NCBI RefSeq assembly: GCF_052056295.1
Contig: NZ_CP182493.1
Coordinates: 868,001 to 932,000, forward strand
Direction of reading: 5' to 3'
From: Catenovulum sp052056295
GTDB lineage: Bacteria; Pseudomonadota; Gammaproteobacteria; Enterobacterales; Alteromonadaceae
Length of the DNA stretch: 64,000 nucleotides
Within the stretch, counting starts at the first letter, position 1; every line of letters begins with the position of its first letter. The translations under genes and the position numbers were made by a program. The notes beneath the pieces were generated by a model that had not been told where the DNA came from, did no database searches, and saw only the letters and a list, made by a program, of their open reading frames with translations. Positions 28,908-36,400 of this stretch are shown here, one piece after another.

Positions 28908-30317
28908 TTAGGAAGATTGCTGTGTTTTTTTCCACTCAGTAAACATACTTTGGGTAATGCCCAAACCAACAATAGCACCTAAGTGTAAATGCTCTAAATC
29001 GTGCAAAGTCATTTGCACAAATTTATCACTTTCAACAATGTTATTGTCCGCACAGAAATCTTGCAAAAACGCCAGCATAGCTTGCTGTGAAAGTTGCTCT
29101 CGCACTATATGCCCCATAGCTGTTTTGCGTAATTTTCGTGTTTGAATTCTAAATGGGTCTATTTCACCCAACGACTCTTTAATAACTTCGTATTGCTGAC
29201 ATGAGCGCAAATAAGCCCATTCGAACAGCTCCAGCGCAGGCTGCAGGTTATTCGTCTCGTAAAAATATAATAAGGTTTTGAAATAATCTTGCTGTGGTAC
29301 ATCAACAAAACTGAGTGGACACAAATTGTGTTGAATAAATGGGATATTACAGGCAAGCCGCGCGGTGCGTTTGTTTACATCTTCAAATGCTTGTAAATAA
29401 GACAAATGCATTAACACAAAAAAACTTTGTTCAAACGGATCGTTAATCGCGCTCGCTTTATGCAGTAGTAACGCAAAATACTCTGCTAGCTTGTGCGGAT
29501 TGTTTAATGGTAAATAAGCCGACTTGCCCACTTTAACCTCTAGCTGACGAATGTTGCCAACCGCATTTTGGTTAAACAATAAGTCTTGTGACAACAGCGC
29601 GTGAATATTGCGTATGGTGAAAGGGTCTAGCGTTATTTCTTCGGCATTTTCAATTAAAAACTCAATCGCCTCTTTATGATTAACAATCATTACCGACTCT
29701 TCATACACTTTGCCTGAAGCAGAAAGCCCTTGTTCAATCAACTTTTGTGTGTCGAGCTTTGAATAGGTATTGCCTTCTAAGCGGCTAGAATTGTATGAAA
29801 GGTCAATCAACAACCTTTGGCTGATTTTTTTGGCATAAGTACCAGCCGCCGTCGGCGCATTTACCCGAACACCCAATGCACGCAATCGCTCGCGCACTTG
29901 CTCTGGTACATATTGGCTTTTGTTGGGAATATATTGCTCAAGTAACTTAAATTGATAAGTCGATTTTTTTCGCGCATACGAAGGCGTATTTAAATAAGAC
30001 AATAAGGACAAAGCTTGACTGCTAAATATCGGATGCTTTTCGTCACTTTTTGAATAATGCGCGCCCTCTTCCGCCAAAAGACTTGCATTAGAAATATCGC
30101 GAGTTGGCAAGTTTGGCTGTGTTTTCAAATAATATTTAGTATTGCGCAGCTCACCTTGCGCCATTACATCCCCTTGCTCCACCAGCAGCTTTAATCGTCG
30201 CTGCAAAGTTTTTTTGTGCATAGCATCACCCAGCACTTCCGCAATTTCACCAATGCTTACAGGAGCTGAAAAACTCTTGAGTGTAGTAATAATAAGTTCG
30301 ATATCATTCTTGGGCAT
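28908..30317 (-). CDS. Fic-family protein with winged-helix N-terminus and altered Fic motif
   Basis: 469 residues. Residues 1-66 look like a winged helix-turn-helix (IGEIAEVLGDAMHKKTLQRRLKLL, then a KYYL wing). The Fic core has an inhibitory-type motif SSRLEG (177-182, S/TxxxE-G/N). The Fic loop at 304-320 reads HLSYLQAFEDVNKRTAR, so the usual HPFxDGNGR becomes QAFEDVNKR: Gln309 replaces the catalytic His, while Phe, Asp, Asn and both Arg remain. Active Fic enzymes AMPylate targets; this variant may be inactive or changed in chemistry, or use His304. Repeats of AAGGACAA upstream suggest autoregulation through the wHTH. It starts the accessory region. Confidence 0.82.
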   Translation of the reverse strand: MPKNDIELIITTLKSFSAPVSIGEIAEVLGDAMHKKTLQRRLKLLVEQGDVMAQGELRNTKYYLKTQPNLPTRDISNASLLAEEGAHYSKSDEKHPIFSSQALSLLSYLNTPSYARKKSTYQFKLLEQYIPNKSQYVPEQVRERLRALGVRVNAPTAAGTYAKKISQRLLIDLSYNSSRLEGNTYSKLDTQKLIEQGLSASGKVYEESVMIVNHKEAIEFLIENAEEITLDPFTIRNIHALLSQDLLFNQNAVGNIRQLEVKVGKSAYLPLNNPHKLAEYFALLLHKASAINDPFEQSFFVLMHLSYLQAFEDVNKRTARLACNIPFIQHNLCPLSFVDVPQQDYFKTLLYFYETNNLQPALELFEWAYLRSCQQYEVIKESLGEIDPFRIQTRKLRKTAMGHIVREQLSQQAMLAFLQDFCADNNIVESDKFVQMTLHDLEHLHLGAIVGLGITQSMFTEWKKTQQSS

Positions 30318-30333
30318 AGCTAATTATCAACAA

Positions 30334-30403
30334 AAGGACAAAATAAGGACAATTTGTACTAATGGTAGAATAATAAAGACAAAAGGCAAGTTATAAGGAC
30401 AAA
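30334..30403. promoter_or_regulatory. Direct repeats upstream of the Fic gene, possible operator
   Basis: The motif AAGGACAAA occurs at 30334-30342, nearly again at 30345-30353 (AAGGACAAT), at 30375-30382 (AAAGACAAA) and at 30395-30403. Two pairs spaced by about 30-50 bp just upstream of the Fic start (30317) could bind the protein's own winged-helix domain. The link is inference. Confidence 0.4.
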
Positions 30404-30525
30404 ATCATTTTTAAGAGGAAAGGTGAAACTGGCAAAATGCCCTCGTAAATTGAATAAACTTTAACCTAGTACTAAATGTAAGTTGTGTTAAAGTCTGCTC
30501 AAAATTAAATACTGAGGGTGTCTAA

Positions 30526-30783
30526 ATGCCAAACGTACTTGTGAAGAAAAAAGCTAAACCAAGCCGCAATCAAAAAGATGCGTTAAGTGATTGAGAAAAG
30601 CTTAGCAACTATGCCCATTACGGCTCAGTAGCCGCACAAAAACTGGCTAAACAACAAGGTGTTGCAATAACTGTAATTGAGAACGGTAGTGTGGTAAAAA
30701 TCGCGCCAGATGGCAGTAAAACAAAGGTTGAACGCAAGTCTACTTCAACACCCACAACCTTCCATCCTCTTCAACTTGGCTAG
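30526..30783 (+). pseudogene. Small gene interrupted by an in-frame TGA
   Basis: A frame starts at ATG 30526 behind a good ribosome site (GAGGGTG). It reads MPNVLVKKKAKPSRNQKDAL up to SD, meets TGA at 30592-30594, then continues in the same frame for 62 more codons (EKLSNYAHYGSVAAQKLAKQ and onward, including ITVIENGSVVKIAPDGSK) to TAG at 30781. A single TGG-to-TGA change would restore an 85-residue basic protein, so this is best read as a recent nonsense pseudogene. I do not recognise the family. Selenocysteine is unlikely (no SECIS-like hairpin noticed). It sits in the accessory region between the Fic and DUF6882-like genes. Confidence 0.55.
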
Positions 30784-30821
30784 ACGACTCTGACGCCTAT
30801 GAAGTAACACTAATTAAGCTG

Positions 30822-31556
30822 CTATGTTAGCCATCTAACATTGGTTATTGCCATATAGATAAAACCGTTTTTGGTCTGTGTTCTATAAAGGCCTATCGCG
30901 TTGAGCACTTTTGCCAGAATAGATGTCATTTCCCACCCATCAATTTCTGACGCCTTCCATCTTCCAGCTACCAGTTGTTTTAGTCCTAATTGCTCCCCTA
31001 GCTCTTTAATTGCTCTTGAAGAGCTTTTTACTTTTTCTTCTAGGCTACTATTCGCCCACGCCCACATCCATGTTTCTGACTTAGTTGAATATGACCCTGA
31101 AAAGTGGATTTCCGCTTCTAGTTCAGGAATACCATTGTTTGAAAAAATGAGCTTGCCCTCTTCTTGATGCCAATCCCAACGCTCATAGTTACCAACATTG
31201 TATTTATTAATAAAATCTTTGTGCAAAGGTTCGATAAACGCAAAGCAATTGGTGACCAGATCATGGTAAACATCGTCATCCTGAATCCAATTTCTCTCTC
31301 TAATATCTTCATAACAATGCTCGCACATAACCTTAATGTCGGCAAAAGCTTCAGACTTTTCGTTCCATTCTCCTTCAGCATCCAGCACTTCCTCACATTT
31401 ATCGCACCAAGCGTCCGGGCAAAGTTCGTCTGGATTATCTTTGTCATAACCTAAGTTAAAACCTAATCCGTCTCCACTAGCTAAGTGTTGGCAAATGAAA
31501 GTTGCGTTAGAATTACCGTGAGTATCGCAAGCTATTTTATTATCATGGTTAGACAT
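30822..31556 (-). CDS. DUF6882-like protein with N-terminal Cys-rich segment
   Basis: 244 residues, no signal peptide. The N-terminal half has paired cysteines and histidines that could hold zinc: CDTHG (10-14), CQHL (22-25), CPDAWCDKCEE (about 46-56) and MCEHCYED (about 76-83). The C-terminal half has EIHFSGSYSTKSETWMWAWA (about 148-167), the TW-x-W-A-W-A-N hallmark I associate with DUF6882, then a helical tail. Function unknown; DUF6882 proteins are scattered in accessory and toxin-immunity-like neighbourhoods. A GGGG tract precedes the ATG. The small gene disrupted by the IS lies just upstream in the same direction and may once have been its operon partner. Confidence 0.65.
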   Translation of the reverse strand: MSNHDNKIACDTHGNSNATFICQHLASGDGLGFNLGYDKDNPDELCPDAWCDKCEEVLDAEGEWNEKSEAFADIKVMCEHCYEDIRERNWIQDDDVYHDLVTNCFAFIEPLHKDFINKYNVGNYERWDWHQEEGKLIFSNNGIPELEAEIHFSGSYSTKSETWMWAWANSSLEEKVKSSSRAIKELGEQLGLKQLVAGRWKASEIDGWEMTSILAKVLNAIGLYRTQTKNGFIYMAITNVRWLT

Positions 31557-31607
31557 TTTATTTTCCCCATCCTTTGGTTAATTCGGGTACTTTGCTCAGT
31601 GAGATAG

Positions 31608-31642
31608 TGATCTGAACCATTAAAGGTGGACACTTCATTAAG
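31608..31642. repeat. IS3 terminal inverted repeat, left end
   Basis: The sequence reads TGATCTGAACCATTAAAGG then TGGACACTTCATTAAG. It matches the reverse complement of 32820-32854 at about 28 of 35 positions and marks the end behind orfB. Confidence 0.85.
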
Positions 31643-32489
31643 CTACGTTTAATAGTTCATAATTTTCTGGGCTGAGATAGCCAAGAGCACTATGCCTTCT
31701 CTTCTTGTTGTAATCAACTTCAATATATTCACAAACGTGTTGACGCATGGCTTCACGGTTCATTATTGGGTCATATTGAATCGCTTCGACCTTCAGTGAG
31801 TGAAAGAAGCTTTCCACACAAGCGTTATCCCAACAGTTCCCTTTGCGACTCATACTTTGAATTAAACCGTGTTGGTTAATCATGTCTCGGTAGGCGTGAG
31901 AGCAATACTGACTCCCTCTATCACTATGGACGATCACATTATTTGGCTTCCCTCTACGCCATAATGCCATTTGTAATGCGTCACAGACTAAGTCTGATGT
32001 CATTCGGTTACTCATCGACCAACCTATGACAGCACGAGAATACAAATCAATAATTACAGCCAAATAAAGCCAACCCTCACTGGTCATAAGATAGGTAATG
32101 TCACCAGCCCACTTCTGATTTGACTCGTCCGCGGTAAAATCCTGCTCAAGCAAGTTTGGTGCAACAGGTAGTGTATGCTTGCTATCCGTTGTCACTTTAA
32201 ATTTTCGTGCAGCTTTAGCCACTAAGTTTTGCATGTCCATGCTGTTAATTATAGTTTTAACATCATGCTTATAGCCTTGCTCTTCTAGTTCTACCTGAAT
32301 TCGTCTTGCCCCATCTCTCTCTTTGCTGTTTTCGAAAGCAACTTTGATTTTTTCATCTCTAATTTGCTGAGCTTTGTGGCGCTCACTTGGCTGTTGGCTT
32401 GCTTTTAACCATCCATAATACCCACTTGGCGAAACGCACAGAACACTCGCCAATCGAACAATATGAAACGATTGACGGTGCTCGTGCAT
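31638..32489 (-). CDS. IS3-family transposase OrfB (DDE integrase core)
   Basis: 283 residues from the first ATG. An HTH_21-like N-terminal segment (SGYYGWLKA; ERDGARRIQVELEEQG) precedes an rve integrase core with the DDE triad: DITYLMTSEGWLYLAVIIDL (first Asp, about 141), IVHSDRGSQYC (second Asp, about 201) and NACVESFFHSLKVE (Glu, about 237), then a typical HSALGYLSPENYE end. The natural product is probably the OrfAB fusion made by -1 frameshifting at 32537-32543, since the open -1 frame runs from there (KKGGNLLREKSKIARFEFM) into this ORF without a stop. Confidence 0.93.
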   Translation of the reverse strand: MHEHRQSFHIVRLASVLCVSPSGYYGWLKASQQPSERHKAQQIRDEKIKVAFENSKERDGARRIQVELEEQGYKHDVKTIINSMDMQNLVAKAARKFKVTTDSKHTLPVAPNLLEQDFTADESNQKWAGDITYLMTSEGWLYLAVIIDLYSRAVIGWSMSNRMTSDLVCDALQMALWRRGKPNNVIVHSDRGSQYCSHAYRDMINQHGLIQSMSRKGNCWDNACVESFFHSLKVEAIQYDPIMNREAMRQHVCEYIEVDYNKKRRHSALGYLSPENYELLNVA

Positions 32490-32503
32490 AAATTCAAAAC
32501 GTG

Positions 32504-32791
32504 CTATTTTTGATTTTTCGCGAAGTAGGTTGCCGCCTTTTTTAGGATTTCTAGCTCCTCGGCTTGTTCTACCAGTTGGCGTTTTAACCTAGCATTTTCT
32601 GCTGATAAGGTGATTTCTCGGTCTGAAGTAGAAGCTTTCTTCTGAGCTCCACTGCGCCAATAGTATAATTGGGATTCATATACGCCCAACTCTCTGGCAG
32701 CTTGTGCTACACCTACTTTACTTGCTAATTTTAAAGCTTCTTCTTTAAATTCGATTGAATAGGCTTTTCTTTCTTTTTTAACTTTTGTCAT
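32504..32791 (-). CDS. IS3-family transposase OrfA (helix-turn-helix)
   Basis: 95 residues. HTH_Tnp_1 type: RKAYSIEFKEEALKLASKVG, then VAQAARELGVYESQLYYWRS for terminal-repeat recognition, followed by a leucine-zipper-like helix (ENARLKRQLVEQAEELEILKKAA) for dimerisation. It ends in the slippery region feeding OrfB. It starts 29 bp inside the right terminal repeat. Confidence 0.92.
   Translation of the reverse strand: MTKVKKERKAYSIEFKEEALKLASKVGVAQAARELGVYESQLYYWRSGAQKKASTSDREITLSAENARLKRQLVEQAEELEILKKAATYFAKNQK
32537..32543 (-). other. Programmed -1 ribosomal frameshift site A-AAA-AAG
   Basis: On the minus strand the heptamer AAAAAAG lies in the orfA frame as CTA AAA AAG. Slipping back one base opens the orfB frame with no stop before the transposase core, the standard IS3 way to make OrfAB. 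Confidence 0.75.
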
Positions 32792-32819
32792 TTTTCACCT
32801 CTGTGAGTTATTCTACTCA

Positions 32820-32854
32820 CTTAATGAGGTGTCCAAAACTATTGGATCAGATCA
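32820..32854. repeat. IS3 terminal inverted repeat, right end
   Basis: Reading outward-in on the minus strand it gives TGATCTGATCCAATAG then TGGACACCTCATTAAG, matching the left end. It marks the end in front of orfA. Confidence 0.85.
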
Positions 32855-33043
32855 TCTTTCACCATCAGATAAAAGGTGTACTTCGCGGTTTTGTATATCG
32901 CAGAAAATCCAATGCCGACGCCCGATCTTATTAACATCCCTGACCGTCAAATAGGAACGATATTCCCCATTAGAAATATCAACAATCCATTGCTTGTATT
33001 TCTTTACCGTTTTTGGCGGTTTTAAATAAATCAACGTTCTCAT
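32852..33043 (-). pseudogene. Small gene disrupted near its 3' end by the IS3 element
   Basis: An open frame of 63 codons starts at ATG 33043 (MRTLIYLKPPKTVKKYKQWI onward, with a DISNGEYRSYLTV segment and GRRHWIFCDIQNREVHLL). It ends DGER because the first bases of the IS supply TGA. If the IS (31608-32854) is removed, the frame continues LSH and stops at TGA 31596-31598, giving 66 residues, a natural-looking end. Only three residues are lost or changed, so the product may still work. Family not recognised; Lys/Arg-rich with a W-x-x-DIxN pattern. It lies next to the defence-like operon but on the other strand. Confidence 0.55.
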
Positions 33044-33172
33044 GTGTACTCCTTCTCACATTGATCCCAATACATATTAGAGGTCGAAAAAGGATCTAAG
33101 ATCAAGTCACCTACTTACATAACCACATGAAAAACAACATTTTTGTTGTAATTTTCAATTCAAAACAGAGCC

Positions 33173-33178
33173 TATAAT
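33173..33178 (+). promoter_or_regulatory. Candidate -10 box for the helicase operon
   Basis: TATAAT stands about 275 bp before the helicase gene in a very AT-rich stretch. The best -35 match (TTTTCA at 33152-33157) has short 15-bp spacing. A 6-bp inverted repeat ACAACA/TGTTGT at 33134-33149 lies just ahead and could be an operator. Confidence 0.35.
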
Positions 33179-33233
33179 TGAAATATATCAACGGTGCTTT
33201 TTAGCGCGATTTGCTAACTTTTTGATTTACTTG

Positions 33234-33258
33234 GGAGGAAACAATGATTTTGTTGTGA
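33234..33258 (+). promoter_or_regulatory. Possible four-codon leader peptide in the operon leader
   Basis: GGAGG (33234-33238), a near-ideal Shine-Dalgarno, is followed five bases on by ATG ATT TTG TTG TGA (33244-33258), encoding Met-Ile-Leu-Leu. Combined with hairpins further down the leader, this could be a translation-sensing attenuator, but it could also be chance in AT-rich DNA. Confidence 0.3.
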
Positions 33259-33361
33259 AAGCTTTTTCAGGATCAAAAAAGTGAAAAAATTTAAGACATT
33301 TTTTTAAAATTTTTAGATTTATAACTTGCTGAATAGATATATTGGATGTAATTTAGGCATC

Positions 33362-33416
33362 GTTGGTTCAATTTTAACCAACTACAATTTGGTACAACAC
33401 CTAATAAGTGTTTTTT
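33362..33416 (+). promoter_or_regulatory. Leader hairpin and terminator-like hairpin before the helicase gene
   Basis: GTTGGTT/AACCAAC (33362-33382) is a 7-bp stem. AACAC/GTGTT (33396-33412) is a 5-bp stem with a run of six T, so it looks like a weak intrinsic terminator 38 bp before the first gene. Apart from this, the two sites above and the candidate promoter, the 33044-33453 gap holds no gene that I can support. Confidence 0.35.
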
Positions 33417-33453
33417 AATCACCCTCGATAACCCGAAATGAATGAGGTGTAAT

Positions 33454-36400
33454 ATGACAACTAGTGTGTCTGCGCGTTCCTATAATGCGATTATTGAAGA
33501 TACTCTCACCCAAGCGATCCGTTTAGGATTACAATCCCCAAAATCTCGTAAAACAGGTAGACGCGGTATCGCAGGTTTCTGCATGCTACAAGGCCCTACC
33601 GGAGGCGGCAAAAGCAGTGCCCTATGCCGACATGGTAATGACGATGGGCTACCACCCGCACTCGAACAAATAAGTTCAACAAAGCACCAGTCCATTTTTG
33701 TTACCCATAGATGGAATATTCTTCATGACGTTTACGCTAATGTCATAAAGAGCAAGGATTCTACCGGATCCGCCCTTACGGCAAGTGTTATCTACGCTCA
33801 GGATGAAAATATTATCTCAGCCCTACTAAGAAAGCCTCTTCCTCATGAAGTAGATGTCAAATCACAAGATTTACCAGATCCTGGTAATACTTTAATAACC
33901 TTGAATGACAAGGGGTTGTTACCCCACGACAAATGGGGATATTCAGCCATACAGAAAACCGCTCGTAAAATAATGCGTGAAGCAAGTATATTGGAGAAAA
34001 ATAGCTTTCAGTCTTCAGCTCCGTTAGGTAAATATTCGCGCCTGATGAAAAAAGATTTACAACGCTCTTGTGGCCAACTTGAATTTATGCTGTTGAAAAA
34101 CATGAAACTTCTTGAAAATGAAGCTAAGAAGGCAAAAGAAAAATATGGTGATGACGCTAAATTAACAGAGGTAGTGAAAAGTAAACTCCATGCCTTTAGA
34201 AGTAACGACTGGATTCGCCGAATATTCCCAGGCATTGCATGGCATGATGATAAGCAACACCTGTTAATCATGACAACGCAGAAACTATTTTCTTCCTTTT
34301 ACGATGGCGCACAAAAAGTACGTATATCGAGTAGCGACCTAAAAGACCACGTTATATTTGTTGATGAATTTGATTATCAATCTGATGTGCTTCAGCAATT
34401 ACTTGCCCAGTCTCAACTGGTACATGAGCCGCCTGAGTGCTTAGGACAGCTACTTGATGGCGGTCGAAGATTACTAAAAAGGATGCTATTTGACGAAGAT
34501 GGCAGAGTTCCCGAGATCAGAGAAAGGCTTACCAAATTATTAGATGATCTCGAAGATGAATTGAAAGAAAACAACATTAATTTGAAAGAAGACAGGGCTC
34601 TAGTTATACCAGCAGAGGACCATCTAGAAGGAAAATCATTTAAGTCTCAATATTTATTTCGAGCTGACCACCTGGTAACTAGCAGCCAACTTTCGATGAC
34701 TCAAGCCTCACATGGATTCGCAGTAAAAGAAAGGCATTACGGCGACAAACTGACAGCTGACGAAATCGATATCGATAAATTCCTTCGACTAATGGAAAAA
34801 TATATACGCCAGTTTAGTTTAATGCTGTCAGACTTTTCTTCTTCAGATGGTGAGGAACAAGATTTATTAAGAGAATTGAGTAGTTTACTGTTTGACGCAG
34901 CAAATGACTATCGCCCTTCTCACTACAGCAGCGCTTTACCAAGCATGTCATTGTTCTCTTTACCACAAACTAGTTTGCCAGAGCTTAACAGTCTTCGAAA
35001 GAGCAATATCCTACCCAATACTCATGCAAACATATTTGGACTTACTAATTGGCAACTGAAGCAAAATGATCAAAAAAATGATCTAGACCGCTTGCGTATT
35101 CAGATCCGAAGAGCTTTCTTACCGACAACTCCCGAAGGATTATTACTTTCATTAGCCAGCCGAAATTTAGTATTTGGCTTATCTGCAACATCGTATATTG
35201 AAAGAGCCCTTGGTCATTTCGATATTCGTTGGCTCAACTCTGCATTGCGTTACATTGCAGAATGCCGAACGCCTGATATCCAGAAAAGCTACTTAGGATA
35301 TGAGTTCAAAGATAAACCAAAAGACTGGAGTAAAAGACCTATACCTTACTGCCAATCAGACGCTGATATACAACGTCAAAATAATATGATCGCCTACCTG
35401 AGTGATAAAAAGGCAACACTACGACAAACCGACCTAGAAGTAACTGTTTCAGGTTTTGACGACCAGTTATCCCAACAGGAGAAAATCGACGTTCTTTCTA
35501 ATTTAGTTCCCGAATTTTTTCAGGACTCCGATACCAGTATTTCCACCAGTGCAAAAGAACATAGAGAAAGCACACTATTAAAACTTATCAATGTAATTGC
35601 AGTAGCTGGCACGAAAGAAAAGCATAAGGGCCAGCTCGCTTATGTAAATTCAACGAAATATTTTCGCAAATGGTTAATAGAAGATGAAGCAAAAGCTAGC
35701 CGCAACAGCATTCAGTGGCTATGTACAAACGAAAAAGTTGCCAAAGAATTCAACCAAAACAAGCTATTGGCTCTATTCAAAGATGTTTTCATTCCAATTA
35801 GCGTAAACGAACAAGACATCACTATCTGCCTACTAAACGCTGAATGCCAAAAACGTCCTGGATTTAAAGAAGCTTACCAAGCTGCATTTGATGCAGAATA
35901 TCCTGTTCTAATTATTACCCAAACGGCTTCAGCAACCAACGGCATCAACTTAGACTTTAAACTGAGCAATGATAAAAGTATGGACCTTACATGCGTATAC
36001 ATACTTGAGTCTCGTCACTACTATTTTTCACCGCAGGATAACAGCGATGAAAATTTAGACAAAATGGCTCATGCGGGTTATCAAATGCGAAATTTAGATA
36101 AACTTCGCAGGTACGGTGAAATTTCTAGAAAGGAGCATAGGAAATATATTTCAGCAGTAATGGATGGAACTGGTTACCAAATATCTCAGCTAAATAATTC
36201 TGTTTATAAAAAAGGCTCAGACTACATAAAAAATACGGCGGCAGACATACAGCAACAAGTTGGTCGTTTGGAACGAGTTTGGGATCATATTGGTAACGTT
36301 GAAATATACGTTTCGCATCAGCTGGCTCAAGACCTAATTAAATTTACAGCCTTACCTGCCTATACCAACCATAGACAGATACTGAGTGACTTAAACCAAA

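Larger units (their letters stand above)
31608..32854 (-). mobile_element. IS3-family insertion sequence, 1247 bp, complete
   Basis: Terminal inverted repeats of about 35 bp are present (TGATCTGA-x-CCA-x-TA...TGGACAC-x-TCATTAAG), ending in TG...CA as in the IS3 family. Between them lie orfA and orfB in the -1 frame arrangement with an A6G slippery heptamer. Both frames are intact, so it may be active. No clear 3-5 bp target duplication flanks it (ATAG on the left, TCTT on the right), hinting at later change or one-ended rearrangement. It is inserted in the last codons of the small gene at 31596-33043. Confidence 0.9.

Noticed and set aside
30592..30594. TGA as a selenocysteine codon
   Set aside because: No SECIS-like hairpin noticed right after it, and a Trp codon one base away explains it better.
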